Shown one piece after another: positions 53,074 to 53,117 of a DNA stretch of 53,117 nucleotides. The position numbers and the translations under genes are program-made. Position 1 is the first letter of the stretch. The number at the start of each line of letters is the position of its first letter. The stretch spans positions 1 through 53,117 of the forward strand of contig JALSSO010000074.1 of NCBI GenBank assembly GCA_026984215.1. The letters run 5' to 3'. The notes beneath the pieces were generated by a model. The model ran no database searches and was not told the DNA's origin. It saw only the letters and a list, made by a program, of their open reading frames with translations. This stretch comes from Gammaproteobacteria bacterium (GTDB lineage: Bacteria; Pseudomonadota; Gammaproteobacteria; JAJDOJ01).

Positions 53074-53117
53074 TCCGATCCTCCTTCATTGTCCGGTTCT
53101 CGTTCCCGATCCGGCGA

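Overview
The window is GC-rich chromosomal DNA, almost fully coding, with no rRNA, tRNA, IS element, prophage or CRISPR array that I can see. It most likely comes from a gammaproteobacterial sulfur oxidiser able to denitrify. The evidence for this is the bamD / rluD-pgeF-clpB and mrdA-rodA-mltB-rlpA-dac-ybeD-lipB-lipA gene orders, the LPS genes (KdkA, LptD, a heptosyltransferase), a periplasmic thiosulfate oxidation operon (soxXYZA) and a heme d1 cluster (nirFDLGHJ). A Chromatiales/Ectothiorhodospira-like lineage is an inference; no single marker proves it.

Layout. 1-4.1 kb (+): heme d1 synthesis, nirF (cut by the window edge) then nirDLGH and nirJ. 4.2-12.6 kb (-): a type IV pilus block read as pilR, a membrane-anchored repeat coiled-coil protein, two major pilins behind a good sigma-54 promoter, two paralogous TMTC-like GT-C membrane proteins and a polyprenyl-phosphate glycosyltransferase. 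This looks like a pilin-plus-pilin-glycosylation locus. 12.8-14.8 kb (+): hemerythrin, MbfA-type iron exporter, hemerythrin. 14.9-19.2 kb: LPS-core style glycosyltransferases and KdkA, with an unusual HD-CBS-HEPN fusion protein among them. 19.1-27.3 kb: second repeat coiled-coil protein, a cyclic phosphodiesterase, bamD, rluD-pgeF-clpB (heat-shock promoter and terminator), an OmpA-like protein and mazG. 27.4-30.7 kb (-): a beta-propeller lipoprotein and lptD. 30.8-31.1 kb (+): an intergenic region that looks like a GacA/UvrY-controlled, CsrA-sequestering small RNA. 31.2-41.5 kb (+): ppa, then the elongasome/cell-wall operon with overlapping genes through to lipoate synthesis and a YdcF-like protein. 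41.7-46.4 kb (+): an OprB-like porin, MEMO1- and AMMECR1-family proteins, menA and menC. 46.5-52.5 kb (-): cyclic-nucleotide-binding protein, menE, soxXYZA and bepA. 52.6-53.1 kb (+): a rhodanese with a clear promoter and overlapping AT-rich operator.

The genes fit a cell that oxidises reduced sulfur (sox, rhodanese), can respire nitrite through cytochrome cd1 (heme d1 genes) and may use menaquinone (menA/C/E). Most attractive for follow-up are the HD-CBS-HEPN protein (a predicted alarmone-hydrolase-like domain joined to a predicted RNase domain), the Csr/Rsm-type sRNA, and the pilin glycosylation cassette. Functional calls rest on motifs and gene order read by eye; no homology search was run.
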